Positions 8,090 through 17,018 of a stretch of 64,000 bases of DNA are shown here, piece after piece. The notes under the pieces are model-generated. The model was not told the origin of the DNA. It saw only the letters and a list, made by a program, of their open reading frames with translations, and did not search any database. The position numbers and the translations under genes were made by a program. Position 1 is the stretch's first letter, and the number at the start of each line of letters is the position of its first letter. The stretch covers positions 592,914 through 656,913 of the forward strand of contig NZ_FPJW01000001.1 of assembly GCF_900119735.1 (NCBI RefSeq). The letters run 5' to 3'. Source of the DNA: Marinospirillum alkaliphilum DSM 21637 (GTDB lineage: Bacteria; Pseudomonadota; Gammaproteobacteria; Pseudomonadales; Halomonadaceae).

Positions 8090-8116
8090 TGAAGATTGAA
8101 CTCTTGCGGCCGATTG
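8090..8116 (+). promoter_or_regulatory. Candidate sigma-28 (FliA) promoter before an unknown gene
   Basis: TGAAGATT (8090-8097), exactly 11 bases, then GCCGATTG (8109-8116). The class III flagellar consensus is TAAAGTTT-N11-GCCGATAA. The motif starts right after the slyD terminator and lies 40 bases before the ATG of the 152-residue unknown protein. The -10 element matches at 6 of 8 positions, and the spacer equals that of the motY promoter in this window. Confidence 0.6.
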
Positions 8117-8156
8117 ACTAGTCTAAGGGGTAGTCCTTCATCGAGGTGATGTCATC

Positions 8157-8615
8157 ATGATCGAATCCAGCGTTAACAATCAGGCTTCAGTGGCTCTGCG
8201 TCAGGCTCAGGGTCAGGACATGCGCAGTCTGCAGAACCAGCGTGAGGTCAGTGAGTCAGCCGTGGAGGAGCAAGCATCCAGTCGTCCAATGGCGGCCAGT
8301 GGTGTAGAGTCATCGGATTCAACCGCCGCAGCAGTTTCCACTCAGCCTTCAGATGTTGTCACTCGTCTGGGTGAAACCACTGAACAGGTTCCTCTGTATG
8401 AAGCTGCCCGTCCAGCAGGCACCATCATTCGTCCGGCGATCGAAGTGGCCCAGAATGCAGTGGCTGCACAGCAGGTTCCTTCTGAGCAGCAGATCAATGA
8501 ACAGGTGGCGCAGGCACGTCAGAATGAAGATCAGGCTGCCAGTGAGCTGCGTGAGCCTGCCACACCGGCTCGTGGACGTGATCCAAGCCCGGATGATGTG
8601 CAAAATCTGGTCTGA
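8157..8615 (+). CDS. Unknown disordered protein, probable flagellar-regulon member
   Basis: A 152-residue protein that I cannot assign to a family. It is rich in Ala, Glu, Gln and Ser, with no Cys or Trp, no signal peptide and no membrane segment. About the first 75 residues look disordered. The remainder includes the Ala/Gln/Glu-rich stretch QNAVAAQQVPSEQQINEQVA, which could form a helix or coiled coil. Evidence that it is real: a fitting ribosome-binding site (gaggtgatg), an isolated transcription unit bounded by two terminators, and a sigma-28-type promoter 40 bases upstream. I infer a motility-linked role, perhaps a small regulator or chaperone; the fold gives no support for a specific function. 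Confidence 0.72.
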   Translation: MIESSVNNQASVALRQAQGQDMRSLQNQREVSESAVEEQASSRPMAASGVESSDSTAAAVSTQPSDVVTRLGETTEQVPLYEAARPAGTIIRPAIEVAQNAVAAQQVPSEQQINEQVAQARQNEDQAASELREPATPARGRDPSPDDVQNLV

Positions 8616-8630
8616 GGCTGATCGCCATAA

Positions 8631-8655
8631 AAAACCCGCCAGGTGCGGGTTTTTT
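8631..8655. terminator. Bidirectional terminator between unknown gene and selU
   Basis: AAAACCCGC (8631-8639) and GCGGGTTTT (8645-8653) form a stem with a 5-base loop, flanked by an A run on the left and a T run on the right. It can end both the plus-strand unknown gene and the convergent argD-argF-selD-selU transcript. Confidence 0.88.
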
Positions 8656-8678
8656 GTTGTGACTTTTTCAGTGCCTGG

Positions 8679-9788
8679 CTAGCGGCTTCTCAGGTGTGAC
8701 AGGTAATCCCGGATGGCTTTGCCATCACCGGTAAAGCAGATCTGGTCAGCTTTTTGCCGGTACTGGTGTTGATACATGGGGTCGTAGTATTCCTGCAGCA
8801 ACTGCTGAATCCAGGCACGATGGTCATCAAGACTGGCCGTGAAGTCATCATGCGCCAGAGCCTGCTGCATCTTTTTCAACAGTTGCCGGTAACGCAGACC
8901 ACCAAGGCGTTTGCTGATACGAGACAGGCTGTCCAGCAGGTGTTCAGCAAAGGCATGTTGTCCTTCTGCATCACCCAATAACTGAATGAACTCACCTCGC
9001 AGGTCAATCACATAGTCTTTTAGTACGCGCTCCAGGCGTTCATCTGCAGGAGCCTCCAGCCAGATGACTGGAGCGGCTTTCATGCGGTCTCGCAGGCAAG
9101 GCGGTAGCGCACAACGGCCAATGGTCTGATTTTCATCTTCTACCACCAGTTGTCGCCAGTTTTGCTGTTGCTTGTGCAGCAGGTCCACTGCCAGGCGGCT
9201 TTCAAAGCCGATCTGGGTGGGCTGGCGGGTGGCATGGCGACCAAATCCCGAGCCACGGTGATTGGCATGGGCTTCCAGATCCACGGCATTGGGCAATTCG
9301 GCCAGTAATTCTGTTTTACCACAACCGGTCATGCCACCCATCACCAGCAGGTCATGATTGTAAATGGCCGTTTCGGTGGTTTGGATCAGGAACTGGCGCA
9401 TCGCCTTGTAGCCACCCTGGATACGTGGGTAATCCACTCCGGCTTCATGTAGCCACTGCTGCACAATCTGCGAGCGTAGGCCACCACGAAAACAGAACAG
9501 ATAACCATCAGGATGACGGCGGGTAAAGTCGAGCCAGGAAGCTACCCGTTGCGCCTTGATGTCACCTGAGACCAGTTGATGGCCCAGAGTGATGGCGGCC
9601 TGCTGGCCCTGTTGTTTATAACAGGTACCCACGGCTGCACGTTCATCATCCAGCATCAGGGGAAGGTTGGTGGCGGTGGGAAAACTGCCATGCTGAAATT
9701 CAACCGGTGCGCGGGTATCCATCAATGCCACACCGGACAGGAAAATTTTCTGGTAGTCGGTTTCCTGCAGTGCTGAATGGCTGGTCAT
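8679..9788 (-). CDS. selU: tRNA 2-selenouridine synthase (MnmH/SelU/YbbB)
   Basis: A 369-residue enzyme that replaces sulfur by selenium at the wobble 2-thiouridine of Lys, Glu and Gln tRNAs, using selenophosphate. An N-terminal rhodanese domain carries the catalytic cysteine in FCFRGGLRSQ, and a P-loop domain carries MGGMTGCGKTELL. It starts 6 bases after the selD stop, so the selenium donor and its user are co-transcribed. It is the last gene of the argD-argF-selD-selU run. No selA or selB lies nearby; selenoprotein synthesis can neither be claimed nor excluded from this window. Confidence 0.93.
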   Translation of the reverse strand: MTSHSALQETDYQKIFLSGVALMDTRAPVEFQHGSFPTATNLPLMLDDERAAVGTCYKQQGQQAAITLGHQLVSGDIKAQRVASWLDFTRRHPDGYLFCFRGGLRSQIVQQWLHEAGVDYPRIQGGYKAMRQFLIQTTETAIYNHDLLVMGGMTGCGKTELLAELPNAVDLEAHANHRGSGFGRHATRQPTQIGFESRLAVDLLHKQQQNWRQLVVEDENQTIGRCALPPCLRDRMKAAPVIWLEAPADERLERVLKDYVIDLRGEFIQLLGDAEGQHAFAEHLLDSLSRISKRLGGLRYRQLLKKMQQALAHDDFTASLDDHRAWIQQLLQEYYDPMYQHQYRQKADQICFTGDGKAIRDYLSHLRSR

Positions 9789-9794
9789 GGCTGC

Positions 9795-10841
9795 TCAGTG
9801 TTCATTGATCTCAACAGCATACTGACCGGCTGGATGCAGCTGACCAATGGCGTGAAGTTTCAGTCCCTCGGCAGCAGCCAGCTGCAAAAAATCTGCTTCG
9901 CCTTCAGGGCGTACTGCCACCAGCAAACCACCACTGGTCTGAGGATCACACAGCAGCTGGCGCTGAGTGTCTGTCAGTGCTCCGAGACGGTGGCCGTAGC
10001 TGTCAAAATTGCGTTGGGTGCCACCGGGAATACAGCCTTCAGTCAGATAGTACTCTGCTGCCGCAAGGCGGGGGATGGCATCAAAGTTCAATTGTGCTGT
10101 CAGCCCGCTGCCATCAGCCATCTCGACCAGGTGGCCCATCAGACCAAAACCGGTGACATCGGTCATGGCGGTGACTTCCGGCAGGTTTGCAAATACAGCA
10201 CCGATACGATTCAGTTCACACATCAGGGCTGTGGCAATGCCACGATCCTGCTCGCGCAGTTTGCCCTGCTTTTCCGCTGTGGTCAGAATGCCTATGCCGA
10301 GTGGCTTGGTGAGAAACAGCCGGTCACCTTCACGAGCAGTGTTATTGCATTTAAGCTGTTTTTTCTGTACCAGGCCAGTGACCGCCAGACCAAAAATGGG
10401 TTCTGGCGCATCAATGGAGTGACCGCCGGCCAGTGGAATCCCTGCTGCTTCACATACACTGCGAGCACCACGCACGACATCTCCGGCCAGTTCCGGTGGC
10501 AGCAGTTTGATGGGCCAGCCAAGTAAAGCAATGGCCATCAGCGGGGTGGCTCCCATCGCATAGATGTCACTGATGGCATTGGTTGCCGCAATGCGGCCAA
10601 AGTCATAAGCATCATCCACAATGGGCATGAAAAAGTCAGTGGTGGAGACCACGCCCTGTTCTTCATTCAATGCAAAAACGGCGGCATCATCTCGAGAGGC
10701 ATTGCCTACCCAGAGGCGGGCATCCTGCTGACTCTGACCGGCGGCGGCCAGAATGCTGTCCAGAACAGCTGGTGCAATTTTGCAACCGCAACCAGCACCA
10801 TGACTGTACTGGGTGAGTCGAATGGCAGATGTTTCTGACAT
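9795..10841 (-). CDS. selD: Selenide, water dikinase (selenophosphate synthase)
   Basis: A 348-residue ATP-dependent synthase making selenophosphate from selenide. The glycine-rich catalytic N-terminus SHGAGCGCK has an ordinary cysteine (C18) and lysine (K21), not selenocysteine. The PurM/SelD-type ATP-binding residues [13 protein letters not shown] and [12 protein letters not shown] are present. It begins 2 bases after the argF stop and is followed by selU, its most likely client here. Confidence 0.95.
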   Translation of the reverse strand: MSETSAIRLTQYSHGAGCGCKIAPAVLDSILAAAGQSQQDARLWVGNASRDDAAVFALNEEQGVVSTTDFFMPIVDDAYDFGRIAATNAISDIYAMGATPLMAIALLGWPIKLLPPELAGDVVRGARSVCEAAGIPLAGGHSIDAPEPIFGLAVTGLVQKKQLKCNNTAREGDRLFLTKPLGIGILTTAEKQGKLREQDRGIATALMCELNRIGAVFANLPEVTAMTDVTGFGLMGHLVEMADGSGLTAQLNFDAIPRLAAAEYYLTEGCIPGGTQRNFDSYGHRLGALTDTQRQLLCDPQTSGGLLVAVRPEGEADFLQLAAAEGLKLHAIGQLHPAGQYAVEINEH

Positions 10842-10843
10842 GG

Positions 10844-11770
10844 TTAAAGTGATGTCTGAGCTGGTGAGCCAACAATCAGGAACTCCAGCAGGGCTTTCTG
10901 GGCATGCAGGCGGTTGCCTGCTTCCTGCCAGACCACTGAACGGTGATCATCGAGCATGTCTTCACTGACTTCTTCACCCCGGTGGGCAGGCAGGCAATGC
11001 ATGAACAGGGCATCTTTGGTCGCATGATCCATCAGTTTCGGTGAAACCTGGTAAGGCGCAAAGTCACGCTTGCGGCGAGCCTGTTCTTCTTCCTGACCCA
11101 TCGAGGCCCAGACATCAGTGACCACCAGTTGTACACCTGCCACTGCTTCGGCTGGATCACGTATCAGGGTGATGCGATCTGCATAATCATCCATCAGTTG
11201 CTGTTTGGGTTCATAACCCTCCGGACAACAGATGCGTAAATGGAAGTCAAACTGGCGGGCGGCCTGGATGTAGGAGTTGCACATATTGTTGCCGTCACCA
11301 ATCCAGGTGACGGTTTTGCCTTGCATGCTGCCACGACATTCTACAAAGGTTTGCACATCTGCCAGCAGCTGGCAGGGGTGGAAATCATCGGTCAGGGCAT
11401 TGATCACAGGAATGGTGGAGTAATGAGCCAGGGTTTCCAGATCCTGGTGGGAGTAAGTGCGCACCATCACCGCATCAACCATCTCGGATAACACGCGGGC
11501 AGTGTCTTCCAGCGGTTCGCCGCGACCGAGCTGACTGTCACGCGGTGACAGGAAAATGGAGCCGCCACCCAGCTGGATCATGCCCGCTTCAAAGGACACC
11601 CGGGTACGGGTGGATGACTTTTCAAAAATCATCGCCAGCACCCGGTTTTTTAATGGTTCATCAATCAATCCGGCCTTGTGTCGACGTTTCAACTCAATGG
11701 CACGGTGAATCAACCGCTCCAGTTCCTGAGGTGAAAGGTCGGTCAGGGTCAGAAAGTGCCTTACACTCAT
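10844..11770 (-). CDS. argF: Ornithine carbamoyltransferase
   Basis: A 308-residue cytosolic enzyme that makes citrulline from ornithine and carbamoyl phosphate. The carbamoyl-phosphate loop SSTRTR, the HPCQLLADV motif and the ornithine-binding [12 protein letters not shown] are all intact. Its ATG overlaps the argD stop by 4 bases, indicating translational coupling of two arginine-pathway steps. selD follows after 2 bases. argG lies in the same window on the other strand. Confidence 0.96.
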   Translation of the reverse strand: MSVRHFLTLTDLSPQELERLIHRAIELKRRHKAGLIDEPLKNRVLAMIFEKSSTRTRVSFEAGMIQLGGGSIFLSPRDSQLGRGEPLEDTARVLSEMVDAVMVRTYSHQDLETLAHYSTIPVINALTDDFHPCQLLADVQTFVECRGSMQGKTVTWIGDGNNMCNSYIQAARQFDFHLRICCPEGYEPKQQLMDDYADRITLIRDPAEAVAGVQLVVTDVWASMGQEEEQARRKRDFAPYQVSPKLMDHATKDALFMHCLPAHRGEEVSEDMLDDHRSVVWQEAGNRLHAQKALLEFLIVGSPAQTSL

Positions 11771-12957
11771 GATGGACTCCGAGTCGCCAGCCAGTTTTTG
11801 ATCAGTTGGCTGAGTTGTTCAACCAACTGATCGGCTTCCTGGTCTGTAAAGGTCAGTGGCGGCAGCAGGCGAACCACCTGGCCAGCAGTGACGTTGATCA
11901 GCAGACCGGCATCCAGTGCCTGCTGCACCAGCTCGCCACAGGGTTGATCCAGCTCGATGCCGATCATCAGGCCACGACCACGAATATCCAGTACGCCTGC
12001 CAGGCCGGTGAGTTGTTGGTTCAGGCCGGACATGATGCGCTCACCCAGTTGTTGTGCACGCTGGCAGAGGCCTTCTTTTTCCAGGGTTTCCAGAACGGCC
12101 AGTACCACCGCACAGCCCAGCGGTGTACCACCATAGGTGGAGCCATGGTGGCCGGGCTGGAAGAGTTCGGCAGCAGCACCCTGAGCCATGACCGCGCCAA
12201 TCGGGAAGCCGTTACCCAAGCCTTTGGCAGTGGTGACCACATCCGGTTTCCAGTCAAAACGCTGGAAGGCATAGTAGGTGCCGGTACGGCCATTGCCGGT
12301 CTGAACCTCGTCCAGCATCAACAGCAGTCCGTACTGGTCACACAGCTGCCGCAGACCATTCATGACTTCATCAGATGCCGCGCGAAGGCCGCCTTCACCT
12401 TGTACCGGTTCAACCAGAATGGCAGCAACATCCTGACGTCTTTCCAAAATATTGCGTACTGCATCCAGATCATTGTAGGCGCAGCGGATAAACCCGGTAA
12501 CCAGCGGCTCAAAACCAGCTTGTACCTTGCGATTGCCGGTAGCGGTCAGGGTCGCCAGGGTGCGGCCATGAAAGGCGTTTTCCATCACCAGTACATGGGG
12601 TACTTCAATGCCCTTCTTGTGGCCATGGAGGCGAGCCAGCTTGATGGCGCCTTCATTGGCTTCGGCACCGGAGTTGCAGAAAAAGATCTTTTCCATGCCA
12701 GACAGTTCGGCCAGTTTCTGGCCTGCGGCTTCCTGCAGTGGGATGCGATAAAGATTGGAGGTATGCACCAGACGGGCAGCCTGTTCACTGATGGCTCGGG
12801 TGACGGCAGGGTGGGCATGGCCCAGGCCGCATACGGCAATGCCGCACAGCGCATCAAGATAATGCTTGCCTTCGGTATCGGTCAGCCTGGAGCCCTTGCC
12901 TTCTGCAAAGGCGATGGGTAGGCGGCCATAAGTGTGCATCAGGGCGGTTTCAGCCAT
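11767..12957 (-). CDS. argD: Acetylornithine (succinyldiaminopimelate) aminotransferase
   Basis: A 396-residue class III PLP aminotransferase for the arginine route, often also serving lysine synthesis. The PLP lysine lies in [14 protein letters not shown]. Other motifs are [29 protein letters not shown] and [11 protein letters not shown]. The frame extends to 13035, but the ATG at 12957 begins the conserved N-terminus and has aggagg about 11 bases upstream. The upstream codons overlap the promoter, so the short form is chosen. First gene of the argD-argF-selD-selU operon. Confidence 0.94.
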   Translation of the reverse strand: MAETALMHTYGRLPIAFAEGKGSRLTDTEGKHYLDALCGIAVCGLGHAHPAVTRAISEQAARLVHTSNLYRIPLQEAAGQKLAELSGMEKIFFCNSGAEANEGAIKLARLHGHKKGIEVPHVLVMENAFHGRTLATLTATGNRKVQAGFEPLVTGFIRCAYNDLDAVRNILERRQDVAAILVEPVQGEGGLRAASDEVMNGLRQLCDQYGLLLMLDEVQTGNGRTGTYYAFQRFDWKPDVVTTAKGLGNGFPIGAVMAQGAAAELFQPGHHGSTYGGTPLGCAVVLAVLETLEKEGLCQRAQQLGERIMSGLNQQLTGLAGVLDIRGRGLMIGIELDQPCGELVQQALDAGLLINVTAGQVVRLLPPLTFTDQEADQLVEQLSQLIKNWLATRSPS

Positions 12958-13006
12958 GGTGCAAGTTTCCTCCTGGTCAAACGGGGCGGGCCCGAAAAAA
13001 ACATTC

Positions 13007-13035
13007 AGTCTAAGCACTTGCCCGGTGGCTGGCAA
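13007..13035 (-). promoter_or_regulatory. Probable promoter of the argD-argF-selD-selU operon
   Basis: On the minus strand: -35 TTGCCA (13035-13030), 17-base spacer and -10 TAGACT (13012-13007), about 50 bases before the argD ATG. No convincing ARG box was recognised by eye. Confidence 0.5.
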
Positions 13036-13062
13036 GAAGCCCTGAAATTTTTAACCCTTTGC

Positions 13063-13092
13063 TTGTTATTGCGATGCTTCGACCGCTAAAAT
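13063..13092 (+). promoter_or_regulatory. Probable grxD promoter
   Basis: TTGTTA (13063-13068), 18-base spacer and TAAAAT (13087-13092), 67 bases before the grxD ATG and divergent from the argD promoter. Confidence 0.45.
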
Positions 13093-13159
13093 TGACTAAG
13101 TTGCTCAGGTTTTTTAAAAGCCTTTTTCTATTTAACCCCTGTCAAGAAGGTGAAATCGA

Positions 13160-13486
13160 ATGTCAAATACTCTGGATACCATCAAGGAGCAGATTTCCAG
13201 CAATCCGGTACTCCTTTACATGAAAGGCACCCCTCAGATGCCGCAGTGCGGTTTTTCTGCTCAGGCTGTTCAGGCGCTGATGTCCTGCGGCCAGAAGTTT
13301 GCATTTGTTAATATTCTGGAACACCCGGACATTCGTGCTGAGTTGCCAAAGTTTGCCAACTGGCCAACCTTTCCTCAGTTGTGGCTGAAGGGTGAGCTAG
13401 TGGGTGGCTGTGACATCATCCTGGATCTACAGCAGCAGGGTGAACTGCAAGCCATGGTTCAGGATGCAGCAGGCTCTCAGGCCTGA
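13160..13486 (+). CDS. grxD: Monothiol glutaredoxin Grx4
   Basis: A 108-residue monothiol glutaredoxin. The active site CGFS lies in MPQCGFSAQAVQ, the GSH-binding residues are in WPTFPQLW, and GGCD is conserved. Such proteins carry or sense [2Fe-2S] clusters, often with BolA partners. The stop TGA (13484-13486) directly abuts the stop of the convergent rnt gene, with both stops inside TGATCA, leaving no room for a separate terminator. Confidence 0.95.
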   Translation: MSNTLDTIKEQISSNPVLLYMKGTPQMPQCGFSAQAVQALMSCGQKFAFVNILEHPDIRAELPKFANWPTFPQLWLKGELVGGCDIILDLQQQGELQAMVQDAAGSQA

Positions 13487-14152
13487 TCAATCCTGCTCCG
13501 GCATGGTCCGGAGCGCCAGTTCCCAGCCGCCGAGTTCGTGCCAGGTGTTAACCACCGCACAAAAGAGCTCGGCGGTTTTTTCTGTGTCGTAACTGGCTGA
13601 ATGGGCTTCACGGTTGTCAAAGGGAATGCCTGCTGCCTTGCAGGCACGGGCCAGTACCGTTTGACCAAAAGCCAGAGCCGCCAAGGTGGCGGTATCAAAG
13701 CTGGAAAAGGGGTGGAAAGGATTGCGCTTGATACCACATCGCTCCACCGCCGCATTGATGAATGCCAGATCAAAGCTGGCGTTATGCCCGACCAGTATGG
13801 CACGGGTGCAGCTATGTGCCTTGATGGCCTTGCGTACGGTTTTAAAAATTTCTCCCAGCGCATCCTGTTCAGGCATGGCAATGCTTTGACGAAAGGCAGA
13901 GTTCAGGTCGATTTTGGTGAAATCCAGTGCGGCCTGCTCAATATTGGCTCCTTCAAAAGGGATGAGGTGCCTTGAAATACTGTGATCTGGCAGGATCATA
14001 CCGTTTTCATCCATGGTCAGGGTGGTTGCTGAAACCTCCAGTAATGCATCGGTGGCAGCATTAAAGCCGGCTGTTTCCACATCCACCACTACGGGCAGGT
14101 AACCGCGAAAGCGGCGGGACATGGGGTGTTTAACACTCGGCTGACTATTCAC
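13487..14152 (-). CDS. rnt: Ribonuclease T
   Basis: A 221-residue DEDDh 3'-5' exoribonuclease that trims tRNA CCA ends and matures 5S and 23S rRNA. Exo I is VVDVETAGF, Exo II is HNASFDLAF and Exo III is [14 protein letters not shown]. Its place between grxD and motY/argG matches the Pseudomonas order, except that pyrC is absent. It is divergent from motY. Confidence 0.95.
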   Translation of the reverse strand: MNSQPSVKHPMSRRFRGYLPVVVDVETAGFNAATDALLEVSATTLTMDENGMILPDHSISRHLIPFEGANIEQAALDFTKIDLNSAFRQSIAMPEQDALGEIFKTVRKAIKAHSCTRAILVGHNASFDLAFINAAVERCGIKRNPFHPFSSFDTATLAALAFGQTVLARACKAAGIPFDNREAHSASYDTEKTAELFCAVVNTWHELGGWELALRTMPEQD

Positions 14153-14237
14153 GCAAAGCTCCTGACCGGCGTGGATGAAAAAGGCTATAATCGGCCGGAT
14201 AGCTTAACATAAGCCTGTCTGATTGCGTCTGTTTTGC

Positions 14238-14264
14238 TAAAGTTTGCTGGCTGGAGGCCGATAG
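14238..14264 (+). promoter_or_regulatory. Sigma-28 (FliA) promoter of motY
   Basis: TAAAGTTT (14238-14245), an 11-base spacer and GCCGATAG (14257-14264). This matches the class III flagellar consensus at 15 of 16 positions with the canonical spacer. It lies 21 bases before the motY ATG and supports motility-linked expression. Confidence 0.85.
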
Positions 14265-14285
14265 CCTCACTCAGAACCGGATTTT

Positions 14286-15236
14286 ATGAAGGATTACAGC
14301 GTGTCCGACCTTGCTCACTCAACACGGCCAAACCGTTTTACTGCAAGGCTTTTAAGAAGCCCACTGGCGGCTTTGTCTTTGGCAATGCTTGTTGTTGCAC
14401 CAGCAGTACATGCCAGCAGTTGGCAGGCTGGCTACGAAGAAGGGCGTTGGCAGGCCAGTGCTCCCTCCCAGTTGAATTGTGAGTTAAGTCATACCATTCC
14501 GCATTTTGGTGAAGCACGTTTCATTCACCGTGCGGGTGAGTCAGTGCGTATGGAGTTGCAGCCTTTCCGTCACGCTTTCCGCCCCGGTCAGGTGCAGATG
14601 GTTGCCATGGCACCTCAATGGATGCCGGGTGCTACGCCGCATCACCTTGGCAGTTACCGCATTGAAACCACTGATCGCCCACTGCGCATTGATACACCGC
14701 AGACCGAGCTGATTCTGGAGAGTCTGCGCCAGGGTTTGATGCCTTCGATGCTGCAAGAGGATCAGGATCCTCGTATTGAGCGGCGTCGAGCGAGCATTAC
14801 CCCGATTCACTTTCATACGGCTTTCCGTGATTTTCAGTTGTGTCAGGCACAGTTGTTGCCGGTTAACTTTGATCAGATTCGTGACATCAAGATCACCTTC
14901 CGACTGGGTGGTACGGGCCTGACCCAGCAAGACAAAGACCAGTTGGATCTGCTGGTGCGTTATATCTACGCTGATCCGGAAGTGGTTGTGGTGATGGTGG
15001 ATGGTCACTCCGACTCGCTGGGCACACGTCGTGATAACCGTCAGATTTCTTTTGAGCGTGCCAAGTCGGTCACTGACTATCTGATTGCCCGTGGCATGCC
15101 TGAAGACATGATTGTGTCCAACTACCATGGTCAGCGCTTCCCGATTGCAGATAACCGCACGGCTGAAGGCAGGGCGCTGAACCGCCGGGTTGATATCAAG
15201 CTGGAACGTGAGCTGGAAATCAAACCGCTTTTCTGA
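14286..15236 (+). CDS. motY: Flagellar motor protein MotY (T-ring, OmpA-like C-terminus)
   Basis: 316 residues. An N-terminal signal sequence (hydrophobic LAALSLAMLVVAPAVHA) precedes the MotY-N domain. A C-terminal OmpA-like peptidoglycan-binding domain carries GHSDSLGTRRDNRQISFERA and NRTAEGRALNRRVDI. MotY forms the periplasmic T-ring that holds stator units around the motor of polar flagella in Vibrio and Pseudomonas. The gene order rnt-motY-argG is that of Pseudomonas. A near-perfect sigma-28 promoter lies directly upstream. Confidence 0.92.
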   Translation: MKDYSVSDLAHSTRPNRFTARLLRSPLAALSLAMLVVAPAVHASSWQAGYEEGRWQASAPSQLNCELSHTIPHFGEARFIHRAGESVRMELQPFRHAFRPGQVQMVAMAPQWMPGATPHHLGSYRIETTDRPLRIDTPQTELILESLRQGLMPSMLQEDQDPRIERRRASITPIHFHTAFRDFQLCQAQLLPVNFDQIRDIKITFRLGGTGLTQQDKDQLDLLVRYIYADPEVVVVMVDGHSDSLGTRRDNRQISFERAKSVTDYLIARGMPEDMIVSNYHGQRFPIADNRTAEGRALNRRVDIKLERELEIKPLF

Positions 15237-15268
15237 TGCCTGCCATGAAAACCTGCTGATACTCCCCG

Positions 15269-15297
15269 CTGACGCCTGTCCGCTGTTGCGTTATAAT
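15269..15297 (+). promoter_or_regulatory. Probable argG promoter
   Basis: CTGACG (15269-15274), 17-base spacer and a perfect -10 TATAAT (15292-15297). Transcription would begin near 15304, just before a terminator-like hairpin, giving a leader of about 85 bases. Confidence 0.6.
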
Positions 15298-15315
15298 TCC
15301 CCTGATTCCACAGAT

Positions 15316-15337
15316 GGGCTGCTCCGGCAGCCCTTTT
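15316..15337 (+). terminator. Terminator-like hairpin in the argG leader (or motY terminator)
   Basis: GGGCTGC (15316-15322), loop TCCG, GCAGCCC (15327-15333), then TTTT. It lies 80 bases after motY but downstream of the best argG promoter, so argG transcripts would have to cross it. It is either a plain motY terminator placed in the argG leader or an attenuator. No leader peptide was recognised. Confidence 0.65.
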
Positions 15338-15388
15338 GCAGTTCATCATTTCTGTCTGCCGTAGTGGTGGGCGGTTCAAGGAGTAATC

Positions 15389-16609
15389 ATGTCTGATGTG
15401 AAAAAGGTCGTGCTGGCCTATTCGGGTGGTCTGGATACCTCGATTATCCTGAAGTGGCTGGAAGATACCTATGGTTGTGAAGTGGTGACCTTCACTGCTG
15501 ACCTGGGGCAGGGTGAAGAGCTGGAGCCGGCACGTGCCAAGGCTGAAAAAATGGGCGTGAAGGAAATTTACATCGAAGACCTGCGCGAAGAATTTGTACG
15601 CGACTATGTTTTCCCGATGTTCCGTGCCAACACTATCTATGAAGGTGAGTACTTGCTGGGTACTTCCATTGCCCGGCCGCTGATTGCCAAGCGTCTGGTG
15701 GAGATTGCCAATCAGACCGGCGCCGATGCCATTTCCCACGGTGCCACCGGGAAGGGTAACGACCAGGTGCGTTTTGAGCTGGGTGCTTATGCCCTGAAAC
15801 CGGGTGTGAAGGTGATTGCTCCCTGGCGTGAATGGGATCTGCTGTCTCGTGAAAAACTCATGGCTTATGCCAAAGAGCACGATATCCCGGTTGATTTTGC
15901 CAAGCAGGGCAAGAAGTCACCTTATTCCATGGATGCCAACCTGCTGCATATCTCCTACGAAGGTGGCATTCTGGAAGATCCCTGGGCCGAGCCGGAAGAA
16001 GACATGTGGCGCTGGAGTGTCAGCCCGGAAGCAGCACCGGACACCCCCACCTACATTGATCTGACCTATGAAAAGGGTGACATTGTTGCCATCGATGGCG
16101 AGCGCTTGAAGCCTCATGAAGTGCTGGAAAAACTGAACAAGCTGGGTGGTGCCAATGGTATCGGTCGTCTGGATATCGTGGAAAACCGCTATGTGGGCAT
16201 GAAGTCTCGTGGTGCTTATGAAACACCCGGTGGCACCATCATGCTGAAAGCCCACCGTGCCATTGAATCCATCACCCTGGATCGTGAAGTGGCTCACCTG
16301 AAAGATGAGCTGATGCCACGTTATGCCGAGATGATTTATAACGGCTACTGGTGGAGCCCGGAGCGCAAACTCCTGCAAACCATCATTGATGAGTCGCAGG
16401 AAGTGGTGAACGGCAAGGTGCGTGTCAAACTCTACAAGGGCAATGTGATTCCGGTGGGTCGCGAGTCTGCCGACACCCTGTTTGATGAAAACATCGCCAC
16501 TTTTGAAGATGATGCCGGTGCCTACAACCAGAAAGATGCTGAAGGCTTCATCAAGCTGAATGCCCTGCGCCTGCGCATTGCTGCCAACAAAGGCCGCAAA
16601 CTGGGTTGA
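15389..16609 (+). CDS. argG: Argininosuccinate synthase
   Basis: 406 residues. It joins citrulline and aspartate, with ATP, to argininosuccinate. The ATP PP-loop is AYSGGLDTS, and [15 protein letters not shown] and [18 protein letters not shown] are diagnostic of the type I enzyme. aaggag lies 7 bases before the ATG. With argD and argF on the other strand, this window holds three late arginine steps. Confidence 0.97.
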   Translation: MSDVKKVVLAYSGGLDTSIILKWLEDTYGCEVVTFTADLGQGEELEPARAKAEKMGVKEIYIEDLREEFVRDYVFPMFRANTIYEGEYLLGTSIARPLIAKRLVEIANQTGADAISHGATGKGNDQVRFELGAYALKPGVKVIAPWREWDLLSREKLMAYAKEHDIPVDFAKQGKKSPYSMDANLLHISYEGGILEDPWAEPEEDMWRWSVSPEAAPDTPTYIDLTYEKGDIVAIDGERLKPHEVLEKLNKLGGANGIGRLDIVENRYVGMKSRGAYETPGGTIMLKAHRAIESITLDREVAHLKDELMPRYAEMIYNGYWWSPERKLLQTIIDESQEVVNGKVRVKLYKGNVIPVGRESADTLFDENIATFEDDAGAYNQKDAEGFIKLNALRLRIAANKGRKLG

Positions 16610-16629
16610 TGCTTGCCCGGAGATGACTG

Positions 16630-16655
16630 AAACCCTGCTTCGGCAGGGTTTTTTT
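16630..16655 (+). terminator. Rho-independent terminator after argG
   Basis: AAACCCTGC (16630-16638), a stable TTCG tetraloop, GCAGGGTTT (16643-16651) and further T to 16655. Confidence 0.93.
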
Positions 16656-16656
16656 A

Positions 16657-16686
16657 TTGGGTTTTCAGGCAACTGCGCACTAGAAT
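16657..16686 (+). promoter_or_regulatory. Possible promoter of the HlyU-family gene
   Basis: TTGGGT (16657-16662), 18-base spacer and TAGAAT (16681-16686), 34 bases before the ATG and immediately after the argG terminator. Confidence 0.4.
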
Positions 16687-16720
16687 AAAAACATCAACGT
16701 AAATTTCAAGGCGGGTTTGT

Positions 16721-16996
16721 ATGGGGTTTTTGAGTCGGCTTTTTGGTGGTGGTGTGGCACAGGAAGTGATCCCGGAGCTTTATCAGGGGTACCAGATTTT
16801 TCCGGAGGCCAAAGCTGAAGGTGGGCACTTTCGAGTGTCAGGTCGTATTTGTTTGCCTCGTGAAGGTGATGAGCTTTTAACCCATCGTTTTGAGCGCTCA
16901 GACCTGCTGGGCAGTGCTGAAGAAGCCAATGCCCTGATGCTGCAAAAAGCGCAGCGCATGATTGATGAACAGGGGCAGGGCATTTTCCGCCGTTAA
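16721..16996 (+). CDS. HlyU-family small protein (PF10115)
   Basis: 91 residues beginning MGFLSRLFGGG, the hallmark of the HlyU-type family, followed by YQGYQIFPEAKAEGGHFRVS, THRFERSD and AQRMIDEQGQGIF. The family is named for a Vibrio hemolysin regulator, but it has no ordinary helix-turn-helix, and most members are uncharacterised. It lies 22 bases before the DUF294 gene and may share its transcript. Confidence 0.85.
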   Translation: MGFLSRLFGGGVAQEVIPELYQGYQIFPEAKAEGGHFRVSGRICLPREGDELLTHRFERSDLLGSAEEANALMLQKAQRMIDEQGQGIFRR

Positions 16997-17018
16997 ATGT
17001 TGAATACAGGGAGGTCTG

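Noticed and set aside
9777-10526. A 249-codon plus-strand frame inside selD
   Set aside because: selD is full length with intact catalytic residues on the other strand.
9795-10841. SelD as a selenoprotein
   Set aside because: The catalytic position is a normal cysteine codon in GCGCK and no in-frame stop is present.
11806-12921. A 371-codon plus-strand frame inside argD
   Set aside because: Composition and frame follow argD, whose catalytic motifs are all present on the minus strand.
13496-13513. GCTCCGG/CCGGAGC hairpin near the rnt stop as a terminator
   Set aside because: It is inside rnt coding sequence and has no T run on either side.
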